Both the position numbers and the translations under genes were made by a program. Shown here piece by piece: positions 50,859-58,599 of a stretch of DNA of 64,000 nt. The notes beneath the pieces are model-generated. The model ran no database searches. It worked only from the letters and a program-made list of their open reading frames with translations, and was not told where the DNA came from. Origin of the DNA: Shinella fusca (GTDB lineage Bacteria > Pseudomonadota > Alphaproteobacteria > Rhizobiales > Rhizobiaceae); assembly GCF_014203155.1 (NCBI RefSeq), contig NZ_JACHIK010000001.1:124001-188000 (forward strand), written 5' to 3'. Numbering within the stretch: position 1 is the stretch's first letter; every line of letters starts with the position of its first letter.

Positions 50859-50906
50859 TGGTGGGTGATCACGGGCTCGAACCGTGGACCCGCTGATTAA
50901 GAGTCA
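50859..50906 (-). other. Prophage attachment site: 3' half of tRNA-Lys(CTT)
   Basis: On the minus strand the sequence reads TGACTCTTAATCAGCGGGTC, a T-arm CACGG-TTCGAGC-CCGTG and the acceptor ATCACCC-ACCA. The anticodon loop CTCTTAA gives CTT. Upstream of it there is no D-arm or 5' acceptor strand, so the gene is cut at the anticodon stem. The rest should be rebuilt at the far end of the prophage. TTAATCAGC also occurs at 50833-50841 and 50922-50930 in the opposite sense. The flanks 50724-50858 and 50907-51079 hold no gene. Confidence 0.88.
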
Positions 50907-51079
50907 CGTCGCATCGGACGTTTAATCAGCCCCCTAGCGCTATGCAATGTGTAAAATACTGCTTCAAATCTCCCAAAGAATCCAGTGCCGTCAAGAGCGG
51001 ATTGTAAAACGATTTCCACCGTTTTCGACGCCTGTGGACAACCCCTTGACTATCCCCCTCACCCTGCCACCCTCACCCC

Positions 51080-51370
51080 ATGACAGAACCCTACCAGCCC
51101 CGCTACCAATGGAAGCGAACGCAGCTCGACGAGAACGACCCGCCAACCGATCTCGACTGGTGCGGGTTCGACGGCATGGCCTATATAGGCAGGATCAGGA
51201 AAGACACGGCTGGCCCAACGGCGGGCAAATGGCAATGGGCGGCGGCTTATCCTCGCGAGCTACGGGACAAGAGGATATTGCCGAACACCGGCTTTGTAGA
51301 CACGGCGAGGATTGCCACGCAGATGGTGGAAGAGTTCTGGGACAGAGCCCTGTCGAGGATTAAGGATTAG
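51080..51370 (+). CDS. Hypothetical prophage protein (96 aa)
   Basis: Starts MTEPYQPRYQWKRTQLDEND and contains DWCGFDGMAYIGRIRKDTAG and KWQWAAAYP, a small aromatic-rich beta-type protein seen in rhizobial phages and genomic islands. Function unknown. It lies just inside the attachment site, and its stop overlaps the convergent membrane protein gene by 4 bp. Confidence 0.65.
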   Translation: MTEPYQPRYQWKRTQLDENDPPTDLDWCGFDGMAYIGRIRKDTAGPTAGKWQWAAAYPRELRDKRILPNTGFVDTARIATQMVEEFWDRALSRIKD

Positions 51371-51528
51371 GGCGAAAACCCGCCCTTCAATAGGAAGCTG
51401 ACGATCCCCGCGCCGATACCGCTGATCAGCAACCATGTGATCCGGGACAGGACCTTCTTGATATCGCCCACCGAACTTTCGAGGCCGGAGAAACGGGTAT
51501 CGATACGGGCTTGATGGGGGCGGCTCAC
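51367..51528 (-). CDS. Small XhlA-like membrane protein
   Basis: About 53 residues from GTG at 51528 (or 74 from TTG at 51591). A short coiled coil (RIDTRFSGLESSVGDIKKVL) leads to one C-terminal membrane helix (ITWLLISGIGAGIVSFLL) and ends LKGGFSP. It resembles hemolysin XhlA/holin-accessory proteins and the neighbour at 52309-52602 (C-terminus VRGGLGPQ). No good ribosome site is visible; the HNH gene begins just beyond it on the other strand. Confidence 0.5.
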   Translation of the reverse strand: MSRPHQARIDTRFSGLESSVGDIKKVLSRITWLLISGIGAGIVSFLLKGGFSP

Positions 51529-51610
51529 AAGAGTACAAAAAGCGAACGCGTCGAAGGCTTGCAGGCCGACGACGCGCTCTAACCAGCCCAACGTTTCAGG
51601 AGAACGTCGA

Positions 51611-52315
51611 ATGGCTCAATCTCGTCTATGCTCGATTCCTGGCTGCGGCAAGCCCGTCTTCGGACACGGTTGGTGCTCTGCACACTACTCCCGCTGGAGA
51701 CGAAAGGGCACGCCGTTAGGCCGAGACACAAAGATTGAGAGAAAGTGCTCCGTGCCAGAATGTGAAGATCTAGCCCGCGTTCGCGGCTGGTGCGGCAAAC
51801 ACTATCAGCGGTGGAACAAACACAAGGACCCATCGGAGACCAACGGGACAGAGCGGGGCGCCCCATTGAGGTTCCTCACCGAAATTGTCATGAACCATGG
51901 GGGTGATGAATGCTTGCGATGGCCTTTCTCAACTGACCAAAACGGATATGGAAGAGTACGCTATAATGGCCAGACACGGCGCGTGAACGGAATAGTCTGC
52001 GAACTGTCGCATGGTCCAGCGCCGTCCCCCAAACATGAAGTCGCTCACTCCTGCGGCAACGGAGCAATGGGATGTTGCGCGCCTCGTCATCTGGCTTGGA
52101 AGACGCATACGGAAAATGAAGCAGATAAACTCGTGCATGGAACCCTTAGGGTTGGGGAGAGGCATGCACGTGCAAAACTGAGCAATGATCAAGTTCGCAA
52201 AATAAGATCACTAGCTGGCACGATGCTGCAAAGAGAAATCGCCGGCATATTCGGCATATCGCAAAGCCAGATAAGCGAAGTCGTAAACCGACGTACCTAC
52301 GCATCCATCTACTGA
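51611..52315 (+). CDS. HNH-type endonuclease with zinc-finger repeats and HTH (homing-type)
   Basis: 234 residues. Two N-terminal Cys/His finger repeats (CSIPGCGKPVFGHGWCSAHY and CSVPECEDLARVRGWCGKHY) precede an HNH_3-like core (VAHSCGNGAMGCCAPRHLAW with N-terminal W and H). A C-terminal HTH follows (AGTMLQREIAGIFGISQSQI). This is the make-up of free-standing phage homing endonucleases. It is transcribed against the lysis genes and overlaps the 3' end of the next one by 7 bp. Its DNA is visibly A/T-richer than its surroundings. TTTCAGGAGAACG precedes the ATG. Confidence 0.85.
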   Translation: MAQSRLCSIPGCGKPVFGHGWCSAHYSRWRRKGTPLGRDTKIERKCSVPECEDLARVRGWCGKHYQRWNKHKDPSETNGTERGAPLRFLTEIVMNHGGDECLRWPFSTDQNGYGRVRYNGQTRRVNGIVCELSHGPAPSPKHEVAHSCGNGAMGCCAPRHLAWKTHTENEADKLVHGTLRVGERHARAKLSNDQVRKIRSLAGTMLQREIAGIFGISQSQISEVVNRRTYASIY

Positions 52316-52602
52316 GGCCCAAGCCCTCCCCGCACCATGAACGCGACGGCCGCCACAAGGATCGCCCCGACTATAGTGCGTCCGATCCATCGAAGCGTAC
52401 CCTGAATCTCGCTGATACTCTTCGTGATCGCTATAAGATCACGCTGGAGTCCTAGCCACTGTTCGCTTCGCTTAGCCTCGCCTATCTCGCTCTGCCGCTG
52501 CCACGCCTCCAGAGCCGCAATCCGCTGGCTGTTCCCCTGAATGGTATGCTCCGCGCTCACCATGCGGCTGCGAAGATCGGGGTCCGTATCCGATGGGGTC
52601 AT
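52309..52602 (-). CDS. XhlA-like coiled-coil/membrane lysis accessory protein
   Basis: About 97 residues from ATG 52602, which overlaps the upstream lipoprotein stop by 1 bp (TAATG). A coiled coil (MVSAEHTIQGNSQRIAALEA, then to about residue 70) and a single C-terminal helix (IVGAILVAAVAFMVRGG). XhlA-type proteins anchor or trigger endolysin/holin complexes. An ATG at 52611 is an alternative start. It is part of the lysis cassette. Confidence 0.65.
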   Translation of the reverse strand: MTPSDTDPDLRSRMVSAEHTIQGNSQRIAALEAWQRQSEIGEAKRSEQWLGLQRDLIAITKSISEIQGTLRWIGRTIVGAILVAAVAFMVRGGLGPQ

Positions 52603-52808
52603 TACCAGCATCCTGCCTGCTTGCCATCTGCATTGACCGAAGCCACCCATTGAGCGACGGGACGATCCGCAAAGATCGCGGCCCTTGTCTCGCTCTTCAT
52701 CGTCGGCGGCTTCCTGAGAACGTCGCAGCTATTCACAGCGACCGTCGTTGAGCACCCCGCCAAGAGCGCGGCACAGATCATCATCGGACATGCCCGATAC
52801 CATTTCAT
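52602..52808 (-). CDS. Rz1-like outer-membrane spanin lipoprotein
   Basis: Up to 68 residues. A short signal with lipobox ICAALLAGCSTT (lipidated Cys) and a mature part with PPTMKSETRAAIFADRPVAQ. The first 80 bases lie inside the 3' end of the inner-membrane spanin gene in another frame, the classic Rz/Rz1 arrangement. ATG codons at 52784 and 52781 could be the true start. It should link outer and inner membrane for the last lysis step. Confidence 0.7.
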   Translation of the reverse strand: MKWYRACPMMICAALLAGCSTTVAVNSCDVLRKPPTMKSETRAAIFADRPVAQWVASVNADGKQAGCW

Positions 52809-52974
52809 CGGTCAGCTTCCTTTCGCGGAGGATTTCGACGGTCTTTTCCAGAGCGGCCGTAGCAGCCGCCGTTTTGCCGGCCCGAACGCCGTAGAGGTAG
52901 GCAGGGCCGGCGAAGAGGGCAGCACCGAGGATAGCCCCCGCGCCGATCTTGAGGGCGTCGAGGAGGCCGGTCAT
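52729..52974 (-). CDS. Rz-like inner-membrane spanin
   Basis: 81 residues: MTGLLDALKIGAGAILGAAL gives one N-terminal membrane helix (to YLYGVRAG), then a helical periplasmic part (AALEKTVEILRERKLTDEMV). Its ATG overlaps the endolysin stop by 4 bp, and the Rz1-like gene begins inside it. Position and layout define it better than sequence identity. Confidence 0.7.
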   Translation of the reverse strand: MTGLLDALKIGAGAILGAALFAGPAYLYGVRAGKTAAATAALEKTVEILRERKLTDEMVSGMSDDDLCRALGGVLNDGRCE

Positions 52975-53828
52975 GCGGCGATCGCTCGCTGGATAGATTT
53001 GATGCGGCTGATGATCCACTCGCCAAGGGCCAGGAAGCCAAGGCCGGCGACGATGACCACGGCGACAATGATCAGAAGCTTGACCGGGTCGACGCCGGCC
53101 GCCCAAGCACCGAGGGCGCCAAGGAAGCCAGTGCCGGAGAAAATCGACGTGAACCAGTTGGTTTTCTGGCGCACTTCTTTCTCAACCTGCGCTGGGACGA
53201 CTGGCTTTTCGACCTCGACGGCCACCTCCCGCACCGGTTGGCCCTTGGCGTGGCGGTTCCTGATCTCTGAGAGGCAATTGCGGAGGCGATCCACGCTGAT
53301 GGCTGCGTGCTGCCCCGCATAGGCGCCCTTGCCGTCGAGCTTTGGCAGCGAGGCCCACTCATGCGCAAGGTTGTCGATCAGCGCGTCCTCGCTGAGACGG
53401 CCGGCGAGATACTTGTCGATCCCGCGGACGCCCAGAAGGTAGCAGGCCATTTCGTCCTGGCAGTCGGCGTCGAACTCGCGCGTCAGGGGATAGCGATCGG
53501 GCAGCGCCTTCCGGATAGCGCGCGCGGTGGTCCTGACAATCTGGTAGCGGCCGGCAGCCGATGAGTTAAGCTTCTTGTTGTCCGGATCCGACAGCATCTT
53601 CGTCTGAAGCGCGTCGAGTTCTTTCAGCGTGAGCGACACGAGGTCGACCGTCGGGGCCTTGCCCTTCGTCACCTTGCCGTCGAGCATCTTCCCGTAGGCA
53701 AGGGTCTCGTTGTAGCCGCGACCCTTGTCGGTCCCTTCAGTGAATCCGATGAGATCGAGCAGAGGACGGTAGACGTGATACTTGTCGCCGCGCGAAAGCG
53801 CCGCGCCTTTCGGAACGGTTCTGTCCAT
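52971..53828 (-). CDS. Lambda-R-type endolysin with C-terminal membrane helices
   Basis: 285 residues. The N-terminal 180 resemble the GH104 lytic transglycosylase of phage lambda: LLDLIGFTEGTDKGRGYNET with catalytic Glu31, KKLNSSAAGRYQIVRTTARA and NLAHEWASLPKLDGKGAYAG. A linker follows, then one or two hydrophobic helices (LLIIVAVVIVAGLGFLALG) near the C-terminus. The C-terminal anchoring is unusual for an endolysin and suggests it waits in the membrane for holin or depolarisation. First gene of the lysis cassette. Confidence 0.85.
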   Translation of the reverse strand: MDRTVPKGAALSRGDKYHVYRPLLDLIGFTEGTDKGRGYNETLAYGKMLDGKVTKGKAPTVDLVSLTLKELDALQTKMLSDPDNKKLNSSAAGRYQIVRTTARAIRKALPDRYPLTREFDADCQDEMACYLLGVRGIDKYLAGRLSEDALIDNLAHEWASLPKLDGKGAYAGQHAAISVDRLRNCLSEIRNRHAKGQPVREVAVEVEKPVVPAQVEKEVRQKTNWFTSIFSGTGFLGALGAWAAGVDPVKLLIIVAVVIVAGLGFLALGEWIISRIKSIQRAIAA

Positions 53829-53925
53829 GAGAGATCCTTTCGATTGATAGCCGCGTGTTAATGGTACGCTATTGCACTTCGCCAGATTCCGCGCTTTGAT
53901 CGCGCAGGTTGGCTAGGAGAGAATA

Positions 53926-54135
53926 ATGAAACTTGCAACGGTGGTGGTGCCGCTGGTCATGGGCACGCCAGCGGCAGCCGAAGGCCCGTATGCCGGCGGT
54001 TGCGCGGGATACGGCTTTCAAGCGGGCGGGCAGATTTTTCGCCTCGAAGATGTCTCAGATGGGCGGCGGTTATCGGGGTCAGCCCTACATCTTGATAATT
54101 CTCGATATTTTACCTTGAACCAAAGAGGTTTCTAG
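53926..54135 (+). CDS. Possible small exported protein (69 aa)
   Basis: MKLATVVVPLVMGTPAAAEG could be a signal peptide. The rest is Gly-rich with no known domain. GGAGAG lies before the ATG, and the stop codon directly abuts the start of the next gene, which suggests a two-gene unit. Coding status uncertain. Confidence 0.35.
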   Translation: MKLATVVVPLVMGTPAAAEGPYAGGCAGYGFQAGGQIFRLEDVSDGRRLSGSALHLDNSRYFTLNQRGF

Positions 54136-54783
54136 ATGGCTGTTTATGCATTCTACAGTGCGGGCGGGTTCGCTCGTGAAATTCACGCAGGCTTTGTTCA
54201 CAGCATCGGCATGGTCGATAATGGAGAACGAGGCGAGGTCGTATTCATCGATGATGCCGCAGAATCGCAGGGACAAGTTATTCGCGGAAGCCGCGTAATC
54301 TCCTATGAAGAGGCGAAGTCTATTCCCGGCATCAAGGTCAATGTGGCCTTCGCCGATCCCAAGCTGCGCAGGAAGAAGGTCGAGATGTGTGCGGCGGACG
54401 GCCTAGAAACATTCTCTTCGTTTGCACCTACATCCATAATCGGGGACGACGTTAAGATCGGCCACAGTGCCATTTTCGCGCACAACTCGATGGTTACATC
54501 TGACGCTCAGATCGGAGACTCCTTCCACTGCAATATTTACGCTTACGTTTCCCATGATTGCATCGTTGGTGATTTTGTCACCTTCGCTCCCCGCGCATCC
54601 ATGAACGGCCGGGTTAAGATCGAGGACGATGTGTATGTCGGGACGGGCGCGATCATTCTCCCAGGCAAAACTGACCGATATCTTACGATCGGAAAAGGCG
54701 CGATAATCGGAGCCGGGGCCGTCGTCACGAAAGACGTAGAACCCGGCTCTGTGATGGTTGGGGCGCCCGCTAAACCGAGGTGA
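54136..54783 (+). CDS. NeuD/PglD-like sugar O- or N-acetyltransferase (prophage cargo)
   Basis: 215 residues. The N-terminal Rossmann-like part begins YAFYSAGGFAREIHAGFV. The C-terminal left-handed beta helix has hexapeptide repeats (IIGDDVKIGHSAIFAHNSMV, KIEDDVYVGTGAIILPGK, IGAGAVVTKDVEPGSVMVGA) and a catalytic His in YVSHDCIVGDF. Such enzymes acetylate surface sugars (sialic acid, bacillosamine). Carried by a prophage against the late transcript and A/T-richer than neighbours, it is a typical lysogenic-conversion gene that could alter O-antigen and block superinfection (inference). Confidence 0.85.
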   Translation: MAVYAFYSAGGFAREIHAGFVHSIGMVDNGERGEVVFIDDAAESQGQVIRGSRVISYEEAKSIPGIKVNVAFADPKLRRKKVEMCAADGLETFSSFAPTSIIGDDVKIGHSAIFAHNSMVTSDAQIGDSFHCNIYAYVSHDCIVGDFVTFAPRASMNGRVKIEDDVYVGTGAIILPGKTDRYLTIGKGAIIGAGAVVTKDVEPGSVMVGAPAKPR

Positions 54784-54815
54784 TCGTTAACGAGGCTCGA
54801 AATAGCGATCACTAT

Positions 54816-55394
54816 TCATGGAGCGGCGCTCGGCCACTCGACCACCGGCATCTCCGCAAGGAATGCGTCAACGGTCGGCTGTTCACGCTGACCGACCTGC
54901 ACCTTGTAAAGTTCGGCGTAGGAATATGTCCACACCCCATCGCGCCACGAGACAAAGGCGGTGGCCTCCGCCGCCCATTGCGGGTTTGTCGACGAGACGT
55001 AGGAGGCCAGCGTTACCCCGTCGCGGAAAAGCTTTTCCCTTGCGGTGGTGTCAACCAGAGCTTGGATTGCGTTTTCGTAGTCCGCGAGGGTCGGAGGCTG
55101 TATCGGCTTTGCTGCCAGAAGGCCTTGTTCAGCAGGATCACCGATCTCCTCGATGTCGATGGGATTACCGTCCTCGTCCCACCACGTTTCGCCGCGATGG
55201 TCTTCCACCTCACGCCACTCTCCGTCGACAAAAACGGTAGCAAAACCTTCAGAAGTGGTAGCAGGCTCCACCAATGTAGCGGACGCCGGAACGACCCAAC
55301 GGCCGCTTTCCATCGGATCAGCATCAGCGAGCGACGAGCTCAGATACTCACCGCTCATCCGGTGATAGTGGTAAACAATCGGTGCTTCGGACAT
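54816..55394 (-). CDS. Phage tail fibre assembly-like protein
   Basis: 192 residues. The N-terminal part is Asp/Glu-rich (VEDHRGETWWDEDGNPIDIE). The middle has a DUF4376-like segment (LADYENAIQALVDTTAREKL, FRDGVTLASYVSSTNPQWAA) as in fibre chaperones. It lies 11 bp after the tail fibre gene, the usual place for a fibre assembly gene. Confidence 0.7.
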   Translation of the reverse strand: MSEAPIVYHYHRMSGEYLSSSLADADPMESGRWVVPASATLVEPATTSEGFATVFVDGEWREVEDHRGETWWDEDGNPIDIEEIGDPAEQGLLAAKPIQPPTLADYENAIQALVDTTAREKLFRDGVTLASYVSSTNPQWAAEATAFVSWRDGVWTYSYAELYKVQVGQREQPTVDAFLAEMPVVEWPSAAP

Positions 55395-55405
55395 CGTTCA
55401 GGACC

Positions 55406-56464
55406 TCAGAATTTAATTATGCCGAGAAGGGCGACGTTACGTGGTCTGGTTTCAGCGCTTGTGCCGGTCGATGGATTGCCTGTCACAATCCCGAAGTCGG
55501 AGAGGTATACCGGGTCAGCAGACCAACCTACGTTGCTGCTGCTTCCGTTTCCGTAGTACCGCCCCGCGTTGAGTGTGTGAGTGTGCGTTTTCAACGCGTC
55601 CGATTGCGCAGAACCAAACACACGACCAGTGTCTACGCCGCGCCCATCATCCCAGATGCGCTCAAATTCGCCGCGACTGTCAGGCACCTTAAACGTTCCA
55701 TCCCCATTGTCGGCAAAGACGAACGCTCCGGCAGCCCACGAGCCAAGGGAAACGACACAACCGTTATGCAACGCCCAATTCCAGAGCGCGGCATAAGTCG
55801 TCTTGGAAAAGCTTCCGCCGTTTCTCTTCAGGAAGCCGGCGCGGGCCGTGCTTTGCCCGTCCAAACGCGGCGTGCCAATTTCGACCGAGGCATAGCCTGT
55901 ATAGGTCGCACCATTGGCGCTGTACGCCTGCCACGTCATGACAGACGCATAGTCGGCATGCCAGATCGGGCCGATGTCCTCAGTCGGGAGCGCAACGCCC
56001 GCGCCGAAGAACTTGATGCGCGCTTCGATACTCGATGACGGAATGGTAATCGCCACGAACCCCGACCCCGTGCAGATGAGGTAAGCCGCATCCCCATCCG
56101 CAACGACAAGCGTTTCCTCGCCGTTGATAAGCTCGGTTCCGTCTGCGTCAATGGTGACGTCTCCGCCGTTGGCGAAGACCATCATGTGCCAGTCCGCGCC
56201 AAGCGTGGCGGCAGCCGTCAGCGTAAGCGTTGCCGTCGCCGTGAACTCGTAGAAGGCGTTGTTGTCGTTCGCCACGGCGGTATAAGCGCCGGACTTCGTG
56301 GCGAACACAGTGCCGTTGTCGAGATCCCGGCGAAGGATCGCCATTAGCGTGCGAAAGGCATTGTCGAAATTCGAGACCGAATTGGTGCCGAGAATGCCGA
56401 TGCCGCCGCAATCGGTATTGTCTCCAGCCGTGGTGCTGAAGTCGAGAAACGTGCTTTTTGCCAT
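55406..56464 (-). CDS. Phage tail fibre / tail collar domain protein
   Basis: 352 residues. The N-terminal part is beta-rich (ATATLTLTAAATLGADWHMM). The C-terminal part is a phage tail-collar-type receptor-binding tip: FKVPDSRGEFERIWDDGRGV, HTHTLNAGRYYG and ETRPRNVALLGIIKF. It probably recognises the host surface. The ATG at 56464 is 10 bp after the hydrolase gene stop. HTHT metal-binding-like motifs are typical of such tips. Confidence 0.85.
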   Translation of the reverse strand: MAKSTFLDFSTTAGDNTDCGGIGILGTNSVSNFDNAFRTLMAILRRDLDNGTVFATKSGAYTAVANDNNAFYEFTATATLTLTAAATLGADWHMMVFANGGDVTIDADGTELINGEETLVVADGDAAYLICTGSGFVAITIPSSSIEARIKFFGAGVALPTEDIGPIWHADYASVMTWQAYSANGATYTGYASVEIGTPRLDGQSTARAGFLKRNGGSFSKTTYAALWNWALHNGCVVSLGSWAAGAFVFADNGDGTFKVPDSRGEFERIWDDGRGVDTGRVFGSAQSDALKTHTHTLNAGRYYGNGSSSNVGWSADPVYLSDFGIVTGNPSTGTSAETRPRNVALLGIIKF

Positions 56465-56474
56465 GGGGAGACCT

Positions 56475-57962
56475 TCAGTAGAGACCGGCGGAACCGCTCT
56501 TGACGGCCCGGTCATATTGGCCGGAAGATTTCTGGACGGAGCGGCCATAGTCCGTCTGCTTGCCGTCGCCCTTGACCGGGCCGCTAGGCGTAGCGGGGAA
56601 GTAGTTCGTGCCCCTGCCCGTCAGAATGCCGCCATTGACGATGGCAGGGCCGAGCAGGCCGCCGACGACGGAACCGATGGGGCCCGCGATCAGGCCGCCG
56701 AGGACGCCGCCGCCGAATGCGCTGAGGCCCTTCTTCAGTGCCTGCTTCGTCTGGATGGCCCTATTCGTGCCCATTTCCGAAAGGCGCTGCTGCTGATCGC
56801 GGACCATGCCGTATTCGTCGTTGGACAGGAGGCCGACAGGCTGAGAGACACGGCCCGTGGTCTGGGGCGTGTTGATGGCTACGCTTGTCGCCGGGCCCGC
56901 TACCGTCGTGTCGACGGTGGGCATCGATTCCACCGCGAGAGCGCCAGGCGCCGGCGCGAGCTTGCCCCGGACGCCGAGCGGATCGTTATCCAGGTCGAGG
57001 ACCTTCTGTCCCGACAATCCGAGGACGCCGGCCTGCCCCATCGAGCCCGCCATCTGGCTATAGGCGTTGGCGAGGGTGGATGGCGTAACCGCCGGGGAGG
57101 AAAGCGGGGAAACTGCGTTGATGGCGTCGACAGGGTTGCTGGCATGAAGGATGCCGAGGGCGGCATCGCGCCGTTTCATCGCGTCTGCCGTCTGCGCGCT
57201 GGTGAGGTTCAGCGAGCCATTCGCCGCCTCGAGGCGCTGGCGTCCAAGATTGGCTTTTGCCTGCATGCTCGCCATGTCCTCCGGTGCTCGGTAGCTGAGA
57301 AGGCCGGACGCTTCGCCGGCGGGGGATAGCCCGCGCTCTGCCACGGCTGAAACGCCCATGCCCGGTTCGGAAAGAACCCCGCGCGTGACGCTCATCGGCG
57401 TTGCGGGATTTATCGCCGCCATAATGCCAGTTGCGCTATCGGACTGATTGATGCCGGTTCCGGGGCGGTCGGCAAAGGTCGGGGTCGGGATGCGGCCTTC
57501 GGCAAGCAGGCCATCAATCTCCGCATCGCGGCCATAGCGATCATTGATTGACTGCAGCTTGGCCCCATACTTCCGATCCGTGGCATAGCCGCCGGGCTGA
57601 CCGTACCGAAGGCCCGATACCGCTTCGGAGAACGTCGGCGCGGTTAGCGCATCACCCCAGCGTCGTGCGACGGTGGACGCCCAATCTCGGAACGATTCTG
57701 CCGGGTGATCGTAGGCGCGAAAACGGGCATTCTGCCGGACTGCTCGCCCACCTTCGTCTTCCCACGTCCTCGCCGTGAATGCATCGCCGCCCCACGCCGG
57801 GCCAGCCTTGATGCCGAAGTAGTTGTTGCGAACGGCGCTCTTGCCGAAATTCGTTTCAAGCGCTGCCTGAGAGGCGGCAAGGCGGGCCTGTGGGTCGGAC
57901 AAGCCTGCGGCGCGCGCAGCACTATAGGCCTCGCTGAAGAAGCGCTGACGGTTGTTTGCCAT
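56475..57962 (-). CDS. Virion peptidoglycan hydrolase (FlgJ-like glucosaminidase domain)
   Basis: 495 residues. Residues 1-140 form a mannosyl-glycoprotein glucosaminidase/FlgJ-like domain (SDPQARLAASQAALETNFGK with catalytic Glu, RNNYFGIKAGPAWGG, FRAYDHPAESFRDWAS). The rest is low-complexity with a Gly/Pro-rich hydrophobic stretch near the end (GGLIAGPIGSVVGGLLGPAI) that could cross membranes. It probably opens the wall during genome injection. Adjacent to ejection proteins. Confidence 0.82.
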   Translation of the reverse strand: MANNRQRFFSEAYSAARAAGLSDPQARLAASQAALETNFGKSAVRNNYFGIKAGPAWGGDAFTARTWEDEGGRAVRQNARFRAYDHPAESFRDWASTVARRWGDALTAPTFSEAVSGLRYGQPGGYATDRKYGAKLQSINDRYGRDAEIDGLLAEGRIPTPTFADRPGTGINQSDSATGIMAAINPATPMSVTRGVLSEPGMGVSAVAERGLSPAGEASGLLSYRAPEDMASMQAKANLGRQRLEAANGSLNLTSAQTADAMKRRDAALGILHASNPVDAINAVSPLSSPAVTPSTLANAYSQMAGSMGQAGVLGLSGQKVLDLDNDPLGVRGKLAPAPGALAVESMPTVDTTVAGPATSVAINTPQTTGRVSQPVGLLSNDEYGMVRDQQQRLSEMGTNRAIQTKQALKKGLSAFGGGVLGGLIAGPIGSVVGGLLGPAIVNGGILTGRGTNYFPATPSGPVKGDGKQTDYGRSVQKSSGQYDRAVKSGSAGLY

Positions 57963-58041
57963 TCATGGCTCCATGAGATTTCTGGACATTTTCCCGGGCT
58001 GGCTGCATTGTGGCGCGCTTGCACATATCAGGGGGTGAGAA

Positions 58042-58362
58042 ATGAGACTCTTCGCCGCGGCTGCCGCTATGATCGCGCTGCCTCTACTGTCGGGTTGCGT
58101 TAGCTCGGAGGAACAAGCCGCGCAGGACTCCGCATTCTGCCAGAGCCTTGGCGCTACCGCTGGCAATGGTCTGATGGAATGCGTAATGGCCCGCGACGAA
58201 CAGCGAGAGAATGCCCGTTATCGCCGGAGCATGGCTTTGATCGCGGCCGGGAACAACATCAACCAGATGAACCAGCAGCAAGCCATGGTGAACGCAATGA
58301 ACCGCCCGGTTAATACGACTTGCCGAAGGCAGGGCATTTACACCAACTGCACAAGTTACTAG
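58042..58362 (+). CDS. Prophage-encoded lipoprotein
   Basis: 106 residues, with signal peptide and lipobox ALPLLSGCVSS. The mature part is Asn/Gln/Met-rich with five further cysteines (CQSL, ECVM, TCRR, NCTSY). It is transcribed against the virion genes and followed by a small membrane protein gene 9 bp later. Surface lipoproteins in this position often block superinfection; not demonstrated here. Confidence 0.75.
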   Translation: MRLFAAAAAMIALPLLSGCVSSEEQAAQDSAFCQSLGATAGNGLMECVMARDEQRENARYRRSMALIAAGNNINQMNQQQAMVNAMNRPVNTTCRRQGIYTNCTSY

Positions 58363-58371
58363 ATTCCCCGA

Positions 58372-58599
58372 ATGCAAATAGACCACGACCCCAACGAACC
58401 GCAACGCCCGAAGGATGACGGCATGTGGTGGCTGTATCCCGCCTGCTTCATTTTTATCGCTGGCCTTTGGGTCTGGGTTCTTCTCACTGAACCGATCCAT
58501 TGGCTGTCTGCCGGTCTAGGGTTCGCTACGGGGATGATGTTGGCGTATTGGGGCGTGGAGACCTTCCCCGGACCATACAAATCACCTCCCAAGAAGTAG
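58372..58599 (+). CDS. Small two-helix membrane protein (prophage cargo)
   Basis: 75 residues: an acidic N-terminus, helices WLYPACFIFIAGLWVWVLL and LSAGLGFATGMMLAYWG, and a Lys-rich end. It forms a pair with the lipoprotein gene and overlaps the convergent virion gene by 18 bp. Function unknown. Confidence 0.65.
   Translation: MQIDHDPNEPQRPKDDGMWWLYPACFIFIAGLWVWVLLTEPIHWLSAGLGFATGMMLAYWGVETFPGPYKSPPKK

Noticed and set aside
50859-50906. Intact tRNA gene
   Set aside because: Only the anticodon loop to CCA portion is present. No D-arm or 5' acceptor strand can be found upstream on the minus strand.
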